Notes: a model not told the origin generated them from the sequence alone. Positions 35,109 through 44,633 are shown, counted from the first letter of the stretch. The stretch is 64,000 nt of DNA from JAZDFC01 sp043808235 (GCA_043808235.1 JAZDFC010000004.1:248001-312000); one strand, 5' to 3'. Translations and numbers: made by a program.

Positions 35109-35733
35109 TGCTACTCTCTGGAAAACATTCAAGGATAAACAAAGTCCTGAGATCAAGCAGCAAATAATGATCAACTATACTAATCTCGTTCACTACGTCA
35201 TACATCATTCCAAATTTGTCAACCAAAGCGTTGTTGATGAAAAGGATTATTTCCAATTTGGGATTGAAGGACTTAGCGAAGCGATTGACCGGTTTGATCC
35301 CGATTACGGGACCAAATTCGAGACTTATGCAATTCAGAGAATCCGCGGCAAAATCATCGATGAATTAAGAAAACTCCAAATAAAGCCCCGAATTCCCGGG
35401 ATGGATAAATCCCAGCAGATGAGCTATAGAAACCTCTCATTAAACCAGCCTGTTGATAATGAAGACGGGTATATGCTTTATGAACTAATCCCGACCGAAA
35501 CTCAACCGCCGGATGATAAATTGTACAAAGATGAGGAAAAACAAATTTTAGTTAAGGTTCTCAAAAGAATGAATGAAAGGGACAGACTTATTATCACTCT
35601 TTATTATTATGAAAATCTTAATTACAAAGAAATTGCGGACGTATTAAACATAACCGTATCCCGCGTATCTCAAATTCATTCAAAAATTCTTAAAGAACTC
35701 AAATCAAGTCTTGTTGCGGAATATGCTAGATAA
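35101..35733 (+). CDS. fliA: Flagellar sigma factor FliA (sigma-28)
   Basis: A group-3 sigma-70-family factor directing late flagellar and chemotaxis promoters. Region 2 includes YFQFGIEGLSEAIDRFDP and YGTKFETYAIQRIRGKIIDEL; region 4 ends with EIADVLNITVSRVSQIHSKI, the helix-turn-helix. Length 210 is slightly short but complete. Two matching promoter motifs are seen at 3311 and 54028. It is overlapped by the HDOD gene downstream. Confidence 0.94.
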   Translation: MNNATLWKTFKDKQSPEIKQQIMINYTNLVHYVIHHSKFVNQSVVDEKDYFQFGIEGLSEAIDRFDPDYGTKFETYAIQRIRGKIIDELRKLQIKPRIPGMDKSQQMSYRNLSLNQPVDNEDGYMLYELIPTETQPPDDKLYKDEEKQILVKVLKRMNERDRLIITLYYYENLNYKEIADVLNITVSRVSQIHSKILKELKSSLVAEYAR

Positions 35734-36604
35734 TAACATTGTTGAAATAGACAAAAAGAAAAAAAGAGCACAGCGGATTCTTTCCACTGTATATACACTG
35801 CCCACTGTGCCCTATATTATTTACGAAGTTAACAGAGTTATTGATAATCCAATGGCCAGTGCAGCTCAACTCGGAAAAATTATAAATCAGGATCAAGGTC
35901 TTGTTACTAAAATCCTTTCAGTTGCCAACTCGCCGTTATACGGGATACCACGAAGAGTATCAACAATCGATTTTGCAGTCGTTATTCTTGGTTTTAATCA
36001 CATTAAAAATATAGTTATAGCATTATCCATGATGGAAGCATTTAAAAGTATCGGCGATCATAAATTCCCGAGAAAAAAATATTGGTTCCATTCAATTCTT
36101 ACAGCAACAGCAGCAAAAAGAATTGCAGACGATTTAGGATTTCCTTACGGCGGAGAAGCTTTTACTGCGGGTCTTCTCCACGATTTAGGTTTGCCGGTTA
36201 TTTATAAATATTTCCCGCAGGATTACCAGCATATTATCGATGCCGTTCGTTACAAACAAATGACATTTGAAGAAGCTGAACTCGAATATATCGGGATGAC
36301 TCACCAGGAAATGGGAAGATTTTTAATGGATAAATGGAATCTTCCATCAAACCTTGCCGAGGTAGTTGAGTATCATCATAATCCTTCGTTATCAAAAGAA
36401 CACCTGGTGCTCACTTCGCTCGTTCACCTTGCAGATTATATGACACAGAAACTTCAGATTGGAAGTTTTTACTGGGATTACAAATATGGTTTTGACAAAT
36501 CGGTAATTGAAACACTTAAACTTGGCAATGAAGAATATCTTGAAAATTTTATACTTAGTTACAGAGAACTTTTCAAAAATCAACTAGAATCAATAAATAT
36601 CTGA
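35723..36604 (+). CDS. HDOD-domain protein 1
   Basis: A 293-residue HDOD protein, a family linked to signalling and motility control. Motifs: QDQGLVTKILSVANSPLYG, STIDFAVVILG and the FTAGLLHDLGLPV region with a retained His-Asp pair, then EYHHNP. No other domain. It overlaps the end of fliA by 11 bases and has a closely similar neighbour downstream, so the pair arose by tandem duplication. Enzymatic activity is uncertain. Confidence 0.85.
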   Translation: MLDNNIVEIDKKKKRAQRILSTVYTLPTVPYIIYEVNRVIDNPMASAAQLGKIINQDQGLVTKILSVANSPLYGIPRRVSTIDFAVVILGFNHIKNIVIALSMMEAFKSIGDHKFPRKKYWFHSILTATAAKRIADDLGFPYGGEAFTAGLLHDLGLPVIYKYFPQDYQHIIDAVRYKQMTFEEAELEYIGMTHQEMGRFLMDKWNLPSNLAEVVEYHHNPSLSKEHLVLTSLVHLADYMTQKLQIGSFYWDYKYGFDKSVIETLKLGNEEYLENFILSYRELFKNQLESINI

Positions 36605-36611
36605 GAGTATC

Positions 36612-37496
36612 ATGATAGCAGAAATGAATCCAACAGCACTTCAGGAAAGAAGAAAAAAATCCGAAATGGTCCTGGCAAATATTTACAACCTTCCTGCCAT
36701 GGCCGGGGTTATGATGGAAGTATCCAGATTGCTCGACGATCCTTCAACAAACACCGGATCGTTAAGCAAGATGATTGGAAGAGACCAGGGATTGGCAACT
36801 AAAATACTTGCTATCGCCAATTCGCCATTATACGGGTTACCCCGTAAAGTTTCTACCATCGATTTCGCAATTCTTATTATCGGTTTTCAGGATATTAAGA
36901 ATATTGTAATCGCTTTGTCGATGATCGAATCATTCAAGAACAAGACGGATAAAAATCTCGATCAAAAAGAATTCTGGCAGCATTCGGTTATGACCGGAAA
37001 TGCATCCAAAAGAGTTGCACAGGATCTTGGGTATAGATTTGGCAGCGAGGCTTTTGTTGCGGGTCTATTGCATGATCTCGGTATCCCTGTAATTCACAAA
37101 TATTTCCACACAAGTTTTGGTTCGATTGTTAATTCGGTTAAAACCAATGGCTTAACTTTCAATGACGCCGAATTAGAACACCTCGGATTAACACACATGG
37201 ATATTGGAAGATTCCTTGCCGAGAAATGGAATTTACCGGATAACCTATGCGAAGCAATTCAGCTACATCATGTTCCAAGCCGCACTCAATTGGATGAAGT
37301 GCTCGCAGCAGTTGTTCACCTTGTGGATTATATGACAGTAAAATTCCAATTAGGAAATTTTTACTGGGATGATAATTACATATTAGATGAAAGTATTTTC
37401 AAAACATTGAAATTCAGCGGACAAGGTGAGATGGAAAAATTTATTGAGCCGTACAAAAATTTATTTATCGAAGAACTAAACACAATAAGAATATAA
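36612..37496 (+). CDS. HDOD-domain protein 2 (paralogue)
   Basis: A 294-residue paralogue of the preceding gene, similar along the whole length (RDQGLATKILAIANSPLYG, STIDFAILIIG, FVAGLLHDLGIPV). The His-Asp pair is retained. Paired HDOD genes after fliA suggest a signalling role in motility gene control, by inference from context. Confidence 0.85.
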   Translation: MIAEMNPTALQERRKKSEMVLANIYNLPAMAGVMMEVSRLLDDPSTNTGSLSKMIGRDQGLATKILAIANSPLYGLPRKVSTIDFAILIIGFQDIKNIVIALSMIESFKNKTDKNLDQKEFWQHSVMTGNASKRVAQDLGYRFGSEAFVAGLLHDLGIPVIHKYFHTSFGSIVNSVKTNGLTFNDAELEHLGLTHMDIGRFLAEKWNLPDNLCEAIQLHHVPSRTQLDEVLAAVVHLVDYMTVKFQLGNFYWDDNYILDESIFKTLKFSGQGEMEKFIEPYKNLFIEELNTIRI

Positions 37497-37498
37497 TC

Positions 37499-38797
37499 GT
37501 GGTACTGCATAAACAACATAATACTGAATACGAACCATTCCTGAAATTGGTAACAAACCTGGCTCAGGAAAGTGCAAGCGGACTTAGCAATCTTGGAATG
37601 ATTGATTACCAGGATACGAACACCGCAACGATGCTCGAAAAATATTCGCACATGATACAGAATCTTGTGTTGTTTGAAAAAGACGCAGAAAATGATTCCG
37701 ATCCTGTTTCGTTAACGAATAAATTGAAACAAGCCGTTAAAAGAATTATCCCGGTTAAAGATGCGGATTTGTTTTTATTCGATGAGTCGTTTGCAAATCT
37801 TATCTCGATAAATAGGTTCGATAATTCCGACTTGGCAGCATCTATCAATAAATTTTTTACAGAAGGAATTCTCACACTAAATTTCGAAACCGGCACAACA
37901 GCAGCACTTCCTGATTTTAACACTTACAACGGTAACGGCGCTAAATTGAATTATATTATTTACCCGATACTTGAAGACGGCAAGAAGAAAGGATTATTTG
38001 CAATTTTATCTTCGATGCCGACGAGCAACATTACCGAGCTTGATAAACAAATAATCAGGATTCTGTTAAATGCCGCTTTGTCAAAAATTGACAAGTTCGC
38101 ATTAAAAGAAAAATTGTATTCAACTTATGAAGAACTCCAAACTTACCAGGCAAAATTATCCAATGATTATAGATTAGCTGCAATAGGTGAAATGACTGAA
38201 GGGATTCTTGAAGATGTTATTTCTCCGCTGCAAGTAATTTTAAGTCAAGTGGATATGCTGAACAACGGCGAGGATTCGATTGAAGTAAGAAAGATTAAGT
38301 CACAAATCAAAAAAATTAACTCAGTCGTTCATCGCTTAATAAAATTTGCGAATGTAAACCAGGAAGAACTTGAAATCTATCCTTGTAATTTGAACGATTT
38401 GATAAATCAATATTACGAAATAGTAAAATCAACACTCGAAAGCGCCCGGCTTGAATGTGTGCTCGATCTTGCGAAAAGTCTGCCATCGATACTCTCAAAC
38501 CCAAATTATATATTCCAGATATTAACTAACGCAATCGGGCTAATTAAAAACAGCACTGGCAAAGCCGGCGGTATTTTATTACAGACCGGTTATCAATCGG
38601 ATGTTGTTTTCATAAAAATAATTTCAACAGCTTCCATCAACATGAAAAAAGAAATGAATGCTGCGATGGAACTGAGTATTAAAATAGTAAGGAACCTCAT
38701 CAAAAAGCACGAAGGTGAATTTGTTGTGGATTCATTCGATGGTTCCGGATCAACAATCTACTTGAGATTTCCACTAAGGAGAAAATTCAGAAAATGA
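37499..38797 (+). CDS. GAF-like sensor with degenerate histidine-kinase core
   Basis: A 432-residue protein starting with GTG. Residues about 60-200 look like a GAF domain. The rest resembles a histidine kinase, but the dimerisation helix reads GEMTEGILEDVISPL, with Glu238 where the phospho-accepting His should be (family: GEMAAGIAHEINNPL-like). The ATPase part keeps an N-box-like NAIGLIKNS but shows no DxGxG box. It is probably a catalytically dead kinase acting as a scaffold or regulator. It sits between the HDOD pair and three unknown genes. Confidence 0.75.
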   Translation: MVLHKQHNTEYEPFLKLVTNLAQESASGLSNLGMIDYQDTNTATMLEKYSHMIQNLVLFEKDAENDSDPVSLTNKLKQAVKRIIPVKDADLFLFDESFANLISINRFDNSDLAASINKFFTEGILTLNFETGTTAALPDFNTYNGNGAKLNYIIYPILEDGKKKGLFAILSSMPTSNITELDKQIIRILLNAALSKIDKFALKEKLYSTYEELQTYQAKLSNDYRLAAIGEMTEGILEDVISPLQVILSQVDMLNNGEDSIEVRKIKSQIKKINSVVHRLIKFANVNQEELEIYPCNLNDLINQYYEIVKSTLESARLECVLDLAKSLPSILSNPNYIFQILTNAIGLIKNSTGKAGGILLQTGYQSDVVFIKIISTASINMKKEMNAAMELSIKIVRNLIKKHEGEFVVDSFDGSGSTIYLRFPLRRKFRK

Positions 38798-39372
38798 AAC
38801 AAGCAAAATTACTTTTGATTTTATCCTTTCTGTTCAGCAGCATTTTGGTTTTAGCGCAGGAGCAACAGGTCAATTCCGGCGATTCCGAAGTGGATATAAA
38901 AGCTTTACTGCAAAAACAGATTAACGAAATTCGCGAAAAAGAAAAAGCTCCGGCAGCGCCCGTAAAATCGAATGTTAAACCTGTTGTCCAAAGGAAAATT
39001 GAAACTCCGAAAATGAATAAAGCTGAAATGAATTCGGAGCTATTCTCAAAATCAGAAATTTTAAAAGCATTTATACTTTTGGAAGCAGCATTGCTCGCAA
39101 GTTTATTTATTATGTGGCGACGAAAAAACAAAAGCTCCGATAGCCAATTTAATCTAAAATTGAAAAAGAATATTCGTTTGCTTAGAGAAGAAAGACTGGC
39201 AACAATAGACGATTCAAGGCTTTCGAAAATTAGAACAAGATTAAATGCACAGCCTATAAAAGTAGATGACTTAGGCAGAGAAATAATTACAAAAGCCCGC
39301 AAGTATTCAATTTCAAAAGGCGAAGTTCACCTTGCGGCTAAACTTAAAATGTTGGCAAACAGCAACCGATGA
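38794..39372 (+). CDS. Predicted membrane-anchored protein, unknown function
   Basis: A 192-residue protein: signal peptide (about residues 1-21, ending VLAQ), a short periplasmic region rich in Lys/Pro, one membrane helix (about 90-108) and a basic cytoplasmic tail with a helical hairpin. ATGA overlap with the degenerate kinase. Topology resembles FliO-like or FliZ-like small membrane proteins, but no motif supports that. Overlaps the next gene by four bases. Confidence 0.65.
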   Translation: MKQAKLLLILSFLFSSILVLAQEQQVNSGDSEVDIKALLQKQINEIREKEKAPAAPVKSNVKPVVQRKIETPKMNKAEMNSELFSKSEILKAFILLEAALLASLFIMWRRKNKSSDSQFNLKLKKNIRLLREERLATIDDSRLSKIRTRLNAQPIKVDDLGREIITKARKYSISKGEVHLAAKLKMLANSNR

Positions 39373-40544
39373 TCGAACAAGTTTCATATAGCACCACTCA
39401 GAGTACCGGTAACATCAGGCCGATTACCGGTACTCAAATTAAACCGGTTCCACCGACGGGAACTATTGTTAATGTAAATGTTCTCGACAAAGTGGGAGCC
39501 GAATATAAAATTTTAGTTGATGGTTCTCTATTCCGTTCGAAGCTGCCTTTTGCTGCAAACGGCGGCGATGATTTTTTAGCCAAAATTATTAAAGCAGATC
39601 CGTTCACTTTAAGCGTCGATAATTTTACTTCAGCGGTTAATTTAAAAGATTCTAACCTTGGAGCAATACTATCGCTTCTTAATTTGGAAGATACGGCCAA
39701 AGTCAGGTTGCTGCTTAAAAAAGTGATTAGCGAAGGCAAGCCATTACTAAAATCCAAAGTTAAAACTCTTGTTGATTTTTACCAGAATTTCGGACTCGAA
39801 GCAGACGATTATCAAGTGGCAGTTGTAATCAATTTAATATGGATGAATGAGCTTGACAACAGACAACGTCAGTTCAAGGAAATCCAGAATATATTCTCGC
39901 TCTCTTTTGAGGAACTGTGTTTCGCAATTTATGAATCAATTGTTAAACTGAACACCATGAATTTGCATGAGGGTTTTTACACATGGATAAATAAACTCAT
40001 GTGCACCGATCTTTCAAGCGCAGAGACAGGATCGCATTTGCTGCCGCTAAAAGATAAATCCCATGCAATATTATCTTTTTTAACGTATCTAAATGTTATG
40101 CTTGACGATAGCCCGCTGTCTGCCAATCATAAGAAGGAATTGAAGAAACTAAAAGAACTTCTTGTTCAATATATACTTCAGAAAGGATTGTTTACACTTT
40201 CAAATCTTTATCCCGAATTCACAATTATCAAGACGGATAAAAAGCTCGAATTATGTTTATTCGGTTATCAAAGAATAAACAGCGGCTCTACGTGCAGCAA
40301 TTTCAAATTAACAGCAGAAGTGGTAAATGATAATAAAAAATCTGCATTGAATGTTATTTATGCCAACGAGCAAATATTTGGCGAGCTCGCTTATTCAAAT
40401 AGCAATGTTGAAGATTATGCGAATAACCTAACGATGTTCACCAATAATGTTCAGCGGGGATTAGAATTGAAATTAAATATCAACGTTTCAACAACGGTTG
40501 ATTCAAATAAAAAACAATTAAAAAAAATTAACAACCGGATTTAA
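39369..40544 (+). CDS. Unknown protein, possible FliK-like N-terminal module
   Basis: A 391-residue soluble protein. The first 90 residues (TGTIVNVNVLDKVGAEYKIL, then VDGSLFRSKLPFAA) resemble the beta module at the start of some FliK-type proteins, in which a property of the form 'V..VL..... Y.V...G..... S.LPL..G' repeats. The rest is mainly helical and shows no hook-length domain. The gene lies in a flagellar operon, so a secreted or export-linked role is possible. Weak inference only. Confidence 0.6.
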   Translation: MIEQVSYSTTQSTGNIRPITGTQIKPVPPTGTIVNVNVLDKVGAEYKILVDGSLFRSKLPFAANGGDDFLAKIIKADPFTLSVDNFTSAVNLKDSNLGAILSLLNLEDTAKVRLLLKKVISEGKPLLKSKVKTLVDFYQNFGLEADDYQVAVVINLIWMNELDNRQRQFKEIQNIFSLSFEELCFAIYESIVKLNTMNLHEGFYTWINKLMCTDLSSAETGSHLLPLKDKSHAILSFLTYLNVMLDDSPLSANHKKELKKLKELLVQYILQKGLFTLSNLYPEFTIIKTDKKLELCLFGYQRINSGSTCSNFKLTAEVVNDNKKSALNVIYANEQIFGELAYSNSNVEDYANNLTMFTNNVQRGLELKLNINVSTTVDSNKKQLKKINNRI

Positions 40545-40546
40545 CG

Positions 40547-40744
40547 ATGCCAGAAGAATTTGTTCAGAATGCATTAAGATTTGCACGCGAATGCGGATAC
40601 GATTTGCAAGAAAATTATGTGGTTCTTGATAGCTTGAGAGCATTGAAACGCGAAAATACAATCCCGTTGAAATTAACGCTGTTCACATTGGAGTATTTCA
40701 AATTTGTTTACGGAAGTTCGCCAATAATAGAAGGAGTAAAGTGA
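40547..40744 (+). CDS. Small protein before flgF, unknown function
   Basis: A 65-residue, probably soluble helical protein with one Cys (ARECGYDL). It starts two bases after the previous gene and shares its last base with the flgF ATG. A GGAGTAAAG ribosome site inside its end serves flgF. Too short to classify; not FlgM by sequence. Confidence 0.55.
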   Translation: MPEEFVQNALRFARECGYDLQENYVVLDSLRALKRENTIPLKLTLFTLEYFKFVYGSSPIIEGVK

Positions 40745-41466
40745 TGGTAAAAGGATTAGCCGATTGTGCAAATAGTTTGTATTCGAAGATGAAAGATGTA
40801 TCTATTACCGCTAATAACTTAGCAAATGTAAATACTGTTGGTTACAAGAGGGAATTACCATTATTCGAATATATGCTGCGCAACGCAAATAACGAACTCG
40901 ACTCGAAGAAACAATTAACAGATTTTGCCGAAGGCAGTTTTATACAGACAGGAAACCGGTTTGATCTGGCAATTCAGGGTGATGGATTTTTTGTGATTGA
41001 AACAGAACGAGGAAAAGAACTTACTCGAAACGGGAAATTCAGAGTTACCGAAGAAGGCGATGTGGTTACTCAGGACGGAAATAAGTTAATGGGTAAAAGC
41101 GGTTCTATTAATATTTATGAAGGTGTGCTTGAAAAAGATAGAAACAACATCACCATTTCTGAAGACGGCGAAATAAAAGCAGGCGAATTTGAGTTGAACA
41201 AAATACTAATTGTAAAAACAGAAGAAGACGCCGATTTGCAGCGAACAGAAGGACAAAATTTTTATTCTGAAGATCAGGATTATGTTACAGCGGAAGAAGG
41301 TGAATTTCAGGTTAGACAGGGATTTCTTGAAGAAGCGAATATCAATCCTGTTCTCGAATTACAAAATTTAATTCAAACAAGTAAAGATTCCGAAGCAATC
41401 CAAAAATTAATTGGTTCGATTGATACATTAATGGGTTATGCTTCGAAAGATGTAGGTAAAGTTTAA
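40744..41466 (+). CDS. flgF: Flagellar rod protein FlgF
   Basis: A proximal rod protein. The N-terminus (LADCANSLYSKMKDVSITAN) and NLANVNTVGYKREL motif, the RNGKFRVTEEGDVVTQDG loop region and the C-terminal axial helix define a FlgF/FlgG-family member. It is the shorter of the two adjacent paralogues, as FlgF usually is. ATG 40744 is preferred to the GTG three bases upstream. Confidence 0.88.
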   Translation: MVKGLADCANSLYSKMKDVSITANNLANVNTVGYKRELPLFEYMLRNANNELDSKKQLTDFAEGSFIQTGNRFDLAIQGDGFFVIETERGKELTRNGKFRVTEEGDVVTQDGNKLMGKSGSINIYEGVLEKDRNNITISEDGEIKAGEFELNKILIVKTEEDADLQRTEGQNFYSEDQDYVTAEEGEFQVRQGFLEEANINPVLELQNLIQTSKDSEAIQKLIGSIDTLMGYASKDVGKV

Positions 41467-41484
41467 TTAAGAAGGAGAAATAAT

Positions 41485-42285
41485 ATGCCGACCAGAGCTT
41501 TAAGGACGGCAGCTGCCGGAATGGCTGCGCAACAAATCAACATCCAGGTGATCGCAAATAACATTGCGAACATCAACACAACCAGCTTTAAGAAAAATAG
41601 GGCTGAGTTTAAAGACATGATGTACCAGGAAGTTCAAACCAATTTACCCAGTAGTGAAATTCCGGGTGTAATTGAAAATCCGGGTACAACAATCCAGGTT
41701 GGAAACGGTGTTAAGTTGTCTTCGACCGCCAAGGATTTTACCCAGGGCGATTTAAGACAAACCGGATTTCAGCTTGACGTCGCAATCCACGGAGAAGGTT
41801 TCTTGCAAGTTAGACAACCAGATGGAGAATTTGCATATACAAGGGATGGTGCTTTAAAGATATCTGCCGATGGAACTCTTGTTACATCGCAGGGTTACGT
41901 TATAGAACCCGGTTTTTCTTTGCCTTCGGATATACTTACAGTTGAAATTACACAAGACGGTATTCTGAATGTTACAGAAGTCGGCGGAGATAAAGTAGAG
42001 CTTGGTACAATTGAGCTTGCTAAGTTTATAAATCCTTCAGGATTAAAAGCGCTTGGCGATAACTTATATGCCGAAACAGAAGAATCCGGTGTCCCGGTGC
42101 TTGGCGCTCCGGCTTCGGAAGGTTTCGGAACCATTCAGCAGGGTTTTCTCGAATCCTCGAATGTTGATATCGTTGAGGAAATGATCTCTATGATTACGGC
42201 CCAGCGTTCTTACGAGATCAATTCGAAAACTGTGAAGACAGTGGAAGAATTAATGACCATTGCAAACAATCTTAAGCGGTCGTAA
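41485..42285 (+). CDS. flgG: Flagellar distal rod protein FlgG
   Basis: The distal rod subunit, 266 residues. TRALRTAAAGMAAQQINIQV, then NNIANINTTSFKKNRAEFKD and, near the end, SNVDIVEEMISMITAQRSYEINSKTVKT, are highly diagnostic. AGAAGGAGAAATAAT precedes the ATG. Followed by flgA. Confidence 0.95.
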   Translation: MPTRALRTAAAGMAAQQINIQVIANNIANINTTSFKKNRAEFKDMMYQEVQTNLPSSEIPGVIENPGTTIQVGNGVKLSSTAKDFTQGDLRQTGFQLDVAIHGEGFLQVRQPDGEFAYTRDGALKISADGTLVTSQGYVIEPGFSLPSDILTVEITQDGILNVTEVGGDKVELGTIELAKFINPSGLKALGDNLYAETEESGVPVLGAPASEGFGTIQQGFLESSNVDIVEEMISMITAQRSYEINSKTVKTVEELMTIANNLKRS

Positions 42286-42294
42286 AAATTAGTC

Positions 42295-42957
42295 ATGTTA
42301 AAATTATTCGTCGTCATATTGTCAATCTTATTTTCAGTTAAAGGAGAAAATCCTTCGCTCGAGAATTACTTGCATAAAAAACTTGAACAGTACAACCGGT
42401 TCGAGTATAAAATTATATCCGTACCTAAAGGATTGAGCGTGTATGATGAAAATAAATTGGAAATTTTTTACGACGGCAACTTCAAATTAAACGGTTCGTA
42501 TGCGTACGTGCCGGTTAAACTGAAATTTGATAAAAGCGCTTCATCAAGCTCTTATATAACGTTAAGAGTAAATTTATTTGCCGATGTTCTTGTGGCTTCG
42601 AGAGATATTAAAAAAGGCGAACTGCTTTATTCGAATGATTTTGTTAAAGCAGAAGTTGATGTCACATCACTTCGAACCGAGCCGTTCATTTACGATGAAG
42701 TTATTAATGAGTATAAAGCGCGAACAGCAATCTCTTCCGGAACCGTTCTCGAAGATTATATGGTGGAAAAAGCTCCGCTAATAAATACCGGCGATGTGGT
42801 AAACGCAATTCTGAATAATGGAAGCGTAACGGTTACATTTTCGGCAAGTGCAAGAACATGCGGAGGAAAAGGAGATATTATTAGAGTCAGCGATGATTCG
42901 AAAAGGATTTTCAAGGTTGAAATCATCGATTCAAAAAATGTAAAAATTGTTGAGTAA
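42295..42957 (+). CDS. flgA: Flagellar P-ring chaperone FlgA
   Basis: FlgA assists P-ring assembly in the periplasm. A short signal peptide is followed by an N-terminal domain and a C-terminal SAF domain (ASRDIKKGELLYSNDF, ARTAISSGTVLEDYM, then GKGDIIRVSDDSKRIFKVEI). Length 220 is typical. Flanked by flgG and flgH in the usual order. Confidence 0.9.
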   Translation: MLKLFVVILSILFSVKGENPSLENYLHKKLEQYNRFEYKIISVPKGLSVYDENKLEIFYDGNFKLNGSYAYVPVKLKFDKSASSSSYITLRVNLFADVLVASRDIKKGELLYSNDFVKAEVDVTSLRTEPFIYDEVINEYKARTAISSGTVLEDYMVEKAPLINTGDVVNAILNNGSVTVTFSASARTCGGKGDIIRVSDDSKRIFKVEIIDSKNVKIVE

Positions 42958-42961
42958 TAAA

Positions 42962-43531
42962 ATGAGAACTAAACTATTCTTTTTGTTCATAATACCGGTT
43001 GTTTTATTCGGACAGGATATGAGACCAAACGTATCCCGCTCTCTCTTCTCGGATTATAAAGCAACTCGTGTCGGCGATGCAATTACAATCATTGTTGTTG
43101 AAGCATCGCAAGCTGCAAACCAGGCCGAGCTTACTTCGGGCAGATCGAGCGATATTGGATTCAGCACTTCAGGCGCTGTCGATGAATCGAAAATTCCAAC
43201 TGTGGATTTAAATATCGGTTCCTCAAATGAGTTCCAGGGTGGCGGTTCATCTAAAGCATCGGGTGTTGTAAAAACCAAAATTAGCGCACTAATAGATTCT
43301 GTTTATGCAAACGGCCTTATGCGCATTAAAGGCAGCAGAAAAATTTCAATCAATGGCGAAGAGCAAAAAGTATTAATTAGCGGATTGGTAAGACAAGCTG
43401 ATTTGAACGCCTCCAATGAAGTGTATTCTTACAACATCTCCGAAGCTGAAATAGTATTTGAAGGAAGCGGCATGATAGACAGTTCAACCTCGCCGGGTTG
43501 GTTAACAAAATTATTTCACTGGCTTTTCTAA
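42962..43531 (+). CDS. flgH: Flagellar L-ring protein FlgH, apparently not lipidated
   Basis: FlgH forms the outer-membrane L ring. RSLFSDYKATRVGDAITIIV and the C-terminal GLVRQADLN...V.SYNISEAEI pattern are family features. Most FlgH proteins are lipoproteins. Here the signal peptide ends VVLFGQDM and has no Cys, so cleavage by signal peptidase I is expected. ATG 42962 follows the flgA stop closely. Length 189 is slightly short. Confidence 0.92.
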   Translation: MRTKLFFLFIIPVVLFGQDMRPNVSRSLFSDYKATRVGDAITIIVVEASQAANQAELTSGRSSDIGFSTSGAVDESKIPTVDLNIGSSNEFQGGGSSKASGVVKTKISALIDSVYANGLMRIKGSRKISINGEEQKVLISGLVRQADLNASNEVYSYNISEAEIVFEGSGMIDSSTSPGWLTKLFHWLF

Positions 43532-43540
43532 GGTGCTGCC

Positions 43541-44629
43541 ATGAAAAAAATTATTACACTCATCATTCTTTTCGTGTTACTTTCCTCGTCAGTTTTTTCG
43601 CAGAGGATTAAAGATATTGCTTACATCAAAGGTGTAGGCAATGAACAGCTTATCGGTTATGGTCTTATCGTTGGACTTGCCGGTACAGGCGATAGTTACC
43701 GTTCATCGTTTACCATTCAATCTATAAAAAGTATGTTAAAGAGATTTGGCATTACAGTGCCTGAAGAAAATTTACGAACAAGAAACGTAGCGGCAGTAAT
43801 GGTAACAGCTACAATTAACAATCTGATGAAACAAGGCGCGGAATTCGATGTAATCGTTTCGTCGATGGGCGACGCCACAAGTTTAATGGGCGGTACATTA
43901 TTAATGACACCTCTATCCGGCAAAGATGGAGCCGTTTATGCAATGGCGCAAGGTCCTTTATCCATCGGTGGCTATGATATCAATACAAAATCCGGTGGAA
44001 GAATCGCAAAAAATCATGCAACTTCCGGTAGAATCCCAAGCGGTGGTCTTCTTGAAAGTCCAATGCCGGCAATCTCGTTTGCAAACGGACCAATCAGTGT
44101 TGTATTAAAGGAGCCGGATTTTACAACGGCCAATAATATTGTTAATGCAATAAATGCAAAATTTGGCGGTGCCGCAACAGCGGTTGATGGATCCGAAATT
44201 ACAGTTACTCCTCCGGCAAACGACAACGGAATAACCGGATTTCTGGCAGAACTTGAATCGATACAGGTTCAAAAAGATGTTGAAGCGCGGGTGGTTGTAA
44301 ATGAAAGAACCGGTACGATAGTCGCCGGGCAGAATGTAAAAATTTCTCCGGTTACAATTTCGCATGGCAGCTTGAATATTACTATCAAATCGTACCCGAT
44401 TATTTCACAGCCAAATGGTTTTTCGCAAGGTCAGACTACAACATTTAACAATTTGGTCCCGACTGTTGAGCAGGAAGGTTCGAACGCCGTTTCAATTCAA
44501 GGCGCTTCAAATGTACAGGAAGTTGCGGCAGCATTGAATTCATTAAAAGTATCACCGAGAGATGTAATAGCTATATTCCAGGCTTTGAAAGAAGCTGGAG
44601 CATTATCTGCAGAATTAGTGATAATATAA
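43541..44629 (+). CDS. flgI: Flagellar P-ring protein FlgI
   Basis: FlgI polymerises around the rod in the periplasm. A signal peptide ends at about VFSQ, followed by RIKDIAYIKGVGNEQLIGYG, LVVGLAGTGDS-like and FGITVPEENLRTRNVAAVMV motifs. Length 362 is standard. It confirms a Gram-negative-type basal body. Confidence 0.96.
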   Translation: MKKIITLIILFVLLSSSVFSQRIKDIAYIKGVGNEQLIGYGLIVGLAGTGDSYRSSFTIQSIKSMLKRFGITVPEENLRTRNVAAVMVTATINNLMKQGAEFDVIVSSMGDATSLMGGTLLMTPLSGKDGAVYAMAQGPLSIGGYDINTKSGGRIAKNHATSGRIPSGGLLESPMPAISFANGPISVVLKEPDFTTANNIVNAINAKFGGAATAVDGSEITVTPPANDNGITGFLAELESIQVQKDVEARVVVNERTGTIVAGQNVKISPVTISHGSLNITIKSYPIISQPNGFSQGQTTTFNNLVPTVEQEGSNAVSIQGASNVQEVAAALNSLKVSPRDVIAIFQALKEAGALSAELVII

Positions 44630-44633
44630 AAAA

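Noticed and set aside
40547..40744. 65-residue protein as FlgM
   Set aside because: It lacks the C-terminal sigma-28-binding helix pattern and lies far from flgN; no positive support.
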